64,000 nucleotides of DNA, taken from the NCBI RefSeq assembly GCF_027483985.1, contig NZ_JAIXTJ010000050.1, forward strand, positions 62,001-126,000, written 5' to 3'. Positions 60,946-64,000 of the stretch are shown here, in pieces (position 1 is the first letter of the stretch; every line of letters begins with the position of its first letter). The DNA comes from Flavobacterium sp. Lineage in GTDB: Bacteria; Bacteroidota; Bacteroidia; Flavobacteriales; Flavobacteriaceae. Below the pieces are notes generated by a model. That model was given only the letters and a program-made list of their open reading frames with translations. It did not search any database and was not told where the DNA came from. A program made the position numbers and the translations under genes.

Positions 60946-61161
60946 TTATTCATCGTATTCATTAGTGATTGCATAATAACCAAATATGGATAAACCAGTT
61001 ACAATCATTGGTAATAAAATAAAGAATATAATAATTCCAAATACCAAATCATCTTGTTTTCCCGAGGTTAATTTTCCTCCAAAAATCTCAATTGAATAGT
61101 ATGCTACTGCAATGGCAAGTGCTATCCAAACTATTCCTAAATATTTTTTTATTGCGTTCAT
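60946..61161 (-). CDS. DUF6814-family small membrane protein
   Basis: A 71-residue protein with two membrane helices (YLGIVWIALAIAVAYYSI and VFGIIIFFILLPMIVTGLSI) and the typical start MNAIKKYLGIVW. It lies 11 bp after the MHS-family transporter gene; I recall this pairing from other Bacteroidota. It may be an accessory subunit. Function unknown. Confidence 0.8.
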   Translation of the reverse strand: MNAIKKYLGIVWIALAIAVAYYSIEIFGGKLTSGKQDDLVFGIIIFFILLPMIVTGLSIFGYYAITNEYDE

Positions 61162-61172
61162 AGTACTATTTT

Positions 61173-62711
61173 TTAGTCGTGAAGAGTATTAATTTTTCGG
61201 TCAATATAGATCATTCCAATTACGAAACAAACTGCGGCAATACCAATTGGATACCATAATCCTTCGAGATAGAATTCGACATCACCAGCTTCTTTAGATT
61301 GTGATACAAAATAGGTTGAAATAGCCGGTAGTAATCCACCAAAAATTCCATTTCCAACGTGATATGGCAATGACATTGAAGTATATCTAATTTTTACTGG
61401 GAACATTTCTACAAGAAATGCGGCAATCGGACCGTAAACCATCGTTACAAAAATCACTTGAATAAAAACCATAAAAATTAAAAACCATCGGTCGCTGTTG
61501 TTAATCATTTTGGTAACTTTAGTTTCAATTTTGTCTTTTCCTTTATCATCTACCATCACTTTTCCAGCATCAAAATGAATGGTTTTGATTTCTTCTACAG
61601 TCGTTCCGTCAGTATAAGCTTTGGTTGTTGTATAAATCGAATCCATTTTTGTAGCATCAACTTCTTTTATCGATGGCACTACTTTAGTTTGAGCAACGAT
61701 TTCAGATTTCTTTGTTAAATCAGTTGTATTATACATTGCTCTGTATATCGGTCGGTATAATAGTATTGCTAAAAGCATACCAGCCATCATAATTGATTTT
61801 CTTCCCACTTTATCGCTCAACCATCCAAAAACCACGAAAAACGGCGTTCCTAAAATCAAAGCAATTCCTAAAAGCATATCAACTTGAGAAGAATCTATAC
61901 TTTGAACCGTTTTTAAAAAGTTCATAGCATAAAATTGGCCTGTGTACCAAACCACACCTTGTCCCATTGTTGCTCCAAATAAAGCTAAAAGAACAAATTT
62001 TAAATTGTATTTATTTCCGAAACTTTCTTTTAAAGGGTTTGTTGAAGTTTTACCTTCAGCTTTGGTTTTTGCAAATGCTGGCGATTCGTGCATGTTTTTA
62101 CGAATCAAATACGAAACAAAAACCATTAAGATTGATACCCAAAATGGTACTCTCCAACCCCATTCATCAAATGCTTCTTTTGATAAAGATGCTTTCGTAA
62201 TTAAAATAACCATTAAAGAAATAAATAATCCAACTGTTGCAGTGGTTTGAATCCAAGACGTCCAATAGCCTTTTTCTCCAGCCGGAGCGTGTTCTGCTAC
62301 ATAAGTTGCTGCTCCACCATATTCTCCTCCAAGGGCTAAACCTTGCAGCAAACGTAGAATTAAAACTAATATCGGTGCAGCAAAGCCTATAGTTTCATAA
62401 CTTGGGATACATCCAATTACAAAAGTGGCTCCACCCATTAACATCAAGGTTACCATAAAAGTATATTTTCTTCCAATTAAGTCACCTAATCTACCGAAGA
62501 AAAGTGCACCAAATGGTCTAACTACAAATCCCGCCGCGAAAGTTGCAAGTGTCGATAAGAATGCCGCTGTAGGATTATCAGTCGGAAAGAACTTAGTTGA
62601 TAAAACTACGGCTAAACTACCAAAAATGTAGAAGTCATACCATTCAATCATTGTTCCCATTGAGGAAGCGGAAATAACTTTCCAAATTCCTGTTGTCTTT
62701 TTGTCGCTCAT
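61173..62711 (-). CDS. MHS-family MFS transporter (organic acid/H+ symporter)
   Basis: A 512-residue major facilitator of the metabolite:H+ symporter family. The opening SSMGTMIEWYDFYIFGSLA, GRLGDLIGRKYTF, RLLQGLALGGEYGGAA and the later WLSDKVGRKSIMM are classic for relatives such as KgtP and ProP. Between helices 9 and 10, about residues 325-405, there is an 80-residue hydrophilic insert on the predicted periplasmic side. Next to acs and prpE it could import acetate, propionate or another carboxylate; the substrate is inferred. It is flanked by an outer-membrane porin gene and a DUF6814 gene in one operon. Confidence 0.9.
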   Translation of the reverse strand: MSDKKTTGIWKVISASSMGTMIEWYDFYIFGSLAVVLSTKFFPTDNPTAAFLSTLATFAAGFVVRPFGALFFGRLGDLIGRKYTFMVTLMLMGGATFVIGCIPSYETIGFAAPILVLILRLLQGLALGGEYGGAATYVAEHAPAGEKGYWTSWIQTTATVGLFISLMVILITKASLSKEAFDEWGWRVPFWVSILMVFVSYLIRKNMHESPAFAKTKAEGKTSTNPLKESFGNKYNLKFVLLALFGATMGQGVVWYTGQFYAMNFLKTVQSIDSSQVDMLLGIALILGTPFFVVFGWLSDKVGRKSIMMAGMLLAILLYRPIYRAMYNTTDLTKKSEIVAQTKVVPSIKEVDATKMDSIYTTTKAYTDGTTVEEIKTIHFDAGKVMVDDKGKDKIETKVTKMINNSDRWFLIFMVFIQVIFVTMVYGPIAAFLVEMFPVKIRYTSMSLPYHVGNGIFGGLLPAISTYFVSQSKEAGDVEFYLEGLWYPIGIAAVCFVIGMIYIDRKINTLHD

Positions 62712-62737
62712 ATTTTATAAATTTTTAATTGGTTTGG

Positions 62738-64000
62738 TTATAAGTAAATTTGTAATTGTAATAAAAATTCTCCTTTGTAAGATTCAATATTATCTTTTGC
62801 AATATAAATTGGTCTGTTAGAATATTGAGCTGTTATTTTAGCATGATGTCCATCTAAAAATAAGTTAGTTCCGAAATCAAATTGATTACTAGCTTTATCT
62901 AAGGCATCAAAATTTTTGTAAGTATAAGCCGCAAATGGTTGTACTCTTACTTTCGGTTTTTCTGCTTTATTTGGTAATAAAAATCCTGCTTGTGTGTACC
63001 AAATATTACCAGTTCCGATCATTGGTTGAAGATTTCCTGCACCAGCTAAAGCTTTGTTTCCAGTAAAACCAGTATCGGCAACACCTTCGTTCATAATTCC
63101 AATATTTCTTAAATAATTTGGACCAAAATCATAATCGTAAAATACACTATAAGCAGTGATGGCCATTTTTTTCTTTTTATCACCAACAGGCATATCCACA
63201 AAAATATCTCCAGCAAAAAGATTAATTGGATGCTTTTCTGAAATTCCATTGACTGATGTTTTGGTTGCGCTTGGTGTAGTATAAAATCCTACTCCAATGT
63301 TTAACATTTTCTTCGTACCAAGATAAGAGCCAACTTTAAAAGGTAAAAAGTTAGATTCTTTGTCAAAAATTTGATATTCAACATATCCAGCTTTCGACCA
63401 TTTTGAATTATTATTGTTGTCTACTGCAACAGCATTTTCTGGTAATGTTGCATTAACTACTGCTTGGTTAGTCGCAAAAGGCTTGTTTATACTGAAACGG
63501 TATTCAAATTTATTGTATTTTCCTTTTGCAAAAACTCCTATTTGTCTTGCAAACTGATCAGAATTTTCAATTAATGCCCAGTTAAAAATTGGTGCATCGA
63601 TGGTCATGTAGTTCAATGTAGACGACATCGTCATTCTAGATAATCCCATATAGTAATGAAGTCCTGCACCCATTGATAAACTAAATGGTTTAGATTCTTT
63701 TGGTAAAACAACAGCATATTCATTCCAAGCATCATGAAAGAATATTCCTGGTTTTTTTCCGGCTCCATATCCACCAGTTCCAGCAGAACCAGAAGCACCA
63801 CCATTAATAAAAGTTTGATTGTTTATACCAATGTGCGTTACAATCATGTAACGAGGTGATATTTGAGCATAAGCCAAAAGACGAAGTCGTCTTAATCCAA
63901 TATCTTCTTGATTTGTAATTCCTTCTTCACCAATCATTGTTCCAGGATTCATTTGAGAGGAACGCAACCAAATTTGATTCCACGCAATAAAACGCATGTA
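62738..64000 (-). CDS. Outer-membrane porin-like beta-barrel protein, 5' end missing
   Basis: At least 420 residues, open to the right edge; the ATG at 63997 in the ORF track is internal, because the frame continues with a tyrosine codon. The signal peptide is therefore outside the window. Alternating strands such as NKFEYRFSINKPF, KAGYVEYQIFDKE and the terminal GEFLLQLQIYL match a phosphate-selective-porin-like barrel. It precedes the MHS transporter by 26 bp, suggesting that porin and transporter bring in the same substrate. Confidence 0.85.
   Translation of the reverse strand, partial: YMRFIAWNQIWLRSSQMNPGTMIGEEGITNQEDIGLRRLRLLAYAQISPRYMIVTHIGINNQTFINGGASGSAGTGGYGAGKKPGIFFHDAWNEYAVVLPKESKPFSLSMGAGLHYYMGLSRMTMSSTLNYMTIDAPIFNWALIENSDQFARQIGVFAKGKYNKFEYRFSINKPFATNQAVVNATLPENAVAVDNNNNSKWSKAGYVEYQIFDKESNFLPFKVGSYLGTKKMLNIGVGFYTTPSATKTSVNGISEKHPINLFAGDIFVDMPVGDKKKKMAITAYSVFYDYDFGPNYLRNIGIMNEGVADTGFTGNKALAGAGNLQPMIGTGNIWYTQAGFLLPNKAEKPKVRVQPFAAYTYKNFDALDKASNQFDFGTNLFLDGHHAKITAQYSNRPIYIAKDNIESYKGEFLLQLQIYL

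Noticed and set aside
63995-63997. ATG at 63997 as the porin start
   Set aside because: The frame stays open to the window edge, and no signal peptide follows this ATG, so the true start lies outside.

Overview
The window looks like chromosomal DNA of a Bacteroidota bacterium of the Flavobacterium type. It is AT-rich, genes lack Shine-Dalgarno sites, and many starts are preceded by the Bacteroidota -7 box TAnnTTTG. It also carries family-typical genes: a fused LpxC/FabZ, a fused E1 alpha/beta dehydrogenase, a T9SS C-terminal sorting domain, and RND pumps fused to TolC. No rRNA, tRNA, insertion sequence or CRISPR array was seen. All identifications come from reading the sequence and recalled family knowledge; nothing was searched.

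Layout. 1-422 is the start of a minus-strand gene cut by the window edge, possibly a restriction endonuclease, followed by about 700 bp of non-coding DNA with an 11-bp and a 7-bp tandem repeat. 1139-11414 is conserved core: 2-oxoacid dehydrogenase E1, an HD phosphohydrolase, a lipid A block (lpxD, lpxC/fabZ, lpxA) with efp and a second LpxD-like acyltransferase, then sucD. 11478-17149 (minus) is a seven-gene unit: ECF sigma factor, putative anti-sigma factor, Spy/CpxP-like protein, MbnP-like protein, MbnH/MauG-like di-heme protein, a YHYH-domain secreted protein and a second di-heme peroxidase. fabG follows, then a four-helix-bundle (S23/IVP-like) gene framed by long inverted repeats, a VWA-like membrane protein and an LTA-synthase-like sulfatase.

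22819-34235 is a metal-response and redox block on the plus strand: thioredoxin, ApbE, a DUF4266 lipoprotein, a DUF3570 outer-membrane protein, an OmpR-type response regulator and kinase, a CzcA-type RND pump fused to TolC, its adaptor and a small membrane protein. Matching TAAG-N7-TAAG direct repeats precede both internal promoters, so the two-component system probably controls both halves. 34263-44827 is mostly housekeeping and hypothetical genes (HAD phosphatase, OmpA, thioesterase, MscS channel, helicase, CBS/DUF294 protein with a degenerate exonuclease).

44816-50453 (minus) is a phenolic-lipid-type biosynthetic operon: FAD oxidoreductase, methyltransferase, type III polyketide synthase, FabZ-like dehydratase, ketosynthase, acyl carrier protein and phosphopantetheinyl transferase. 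52431-64000 (minus) is an acetate/propionate assimilation region: acs, prpE, a membrane-bound winged-helix protein, a stand-alone receiver, an SLC5-type transporter/histidine kinase (CbrA/CrbS-like), a DUF6814 protein, an MHS-family transporter and an outer-membrane porin cut by the right edge. acs and prpE share an exact 14-bp upstream motif.

The most unusual items are the IVS-like four-helix-bundle element at 18039-18520, the RND-TolC fusion with an internal signal-peptide-like junction, the gene-less promoter/terminator unit at 20559-20675, the type III PKS operon, and the separation of receiver and DNA-binding domains beside the SLC5 kinase.
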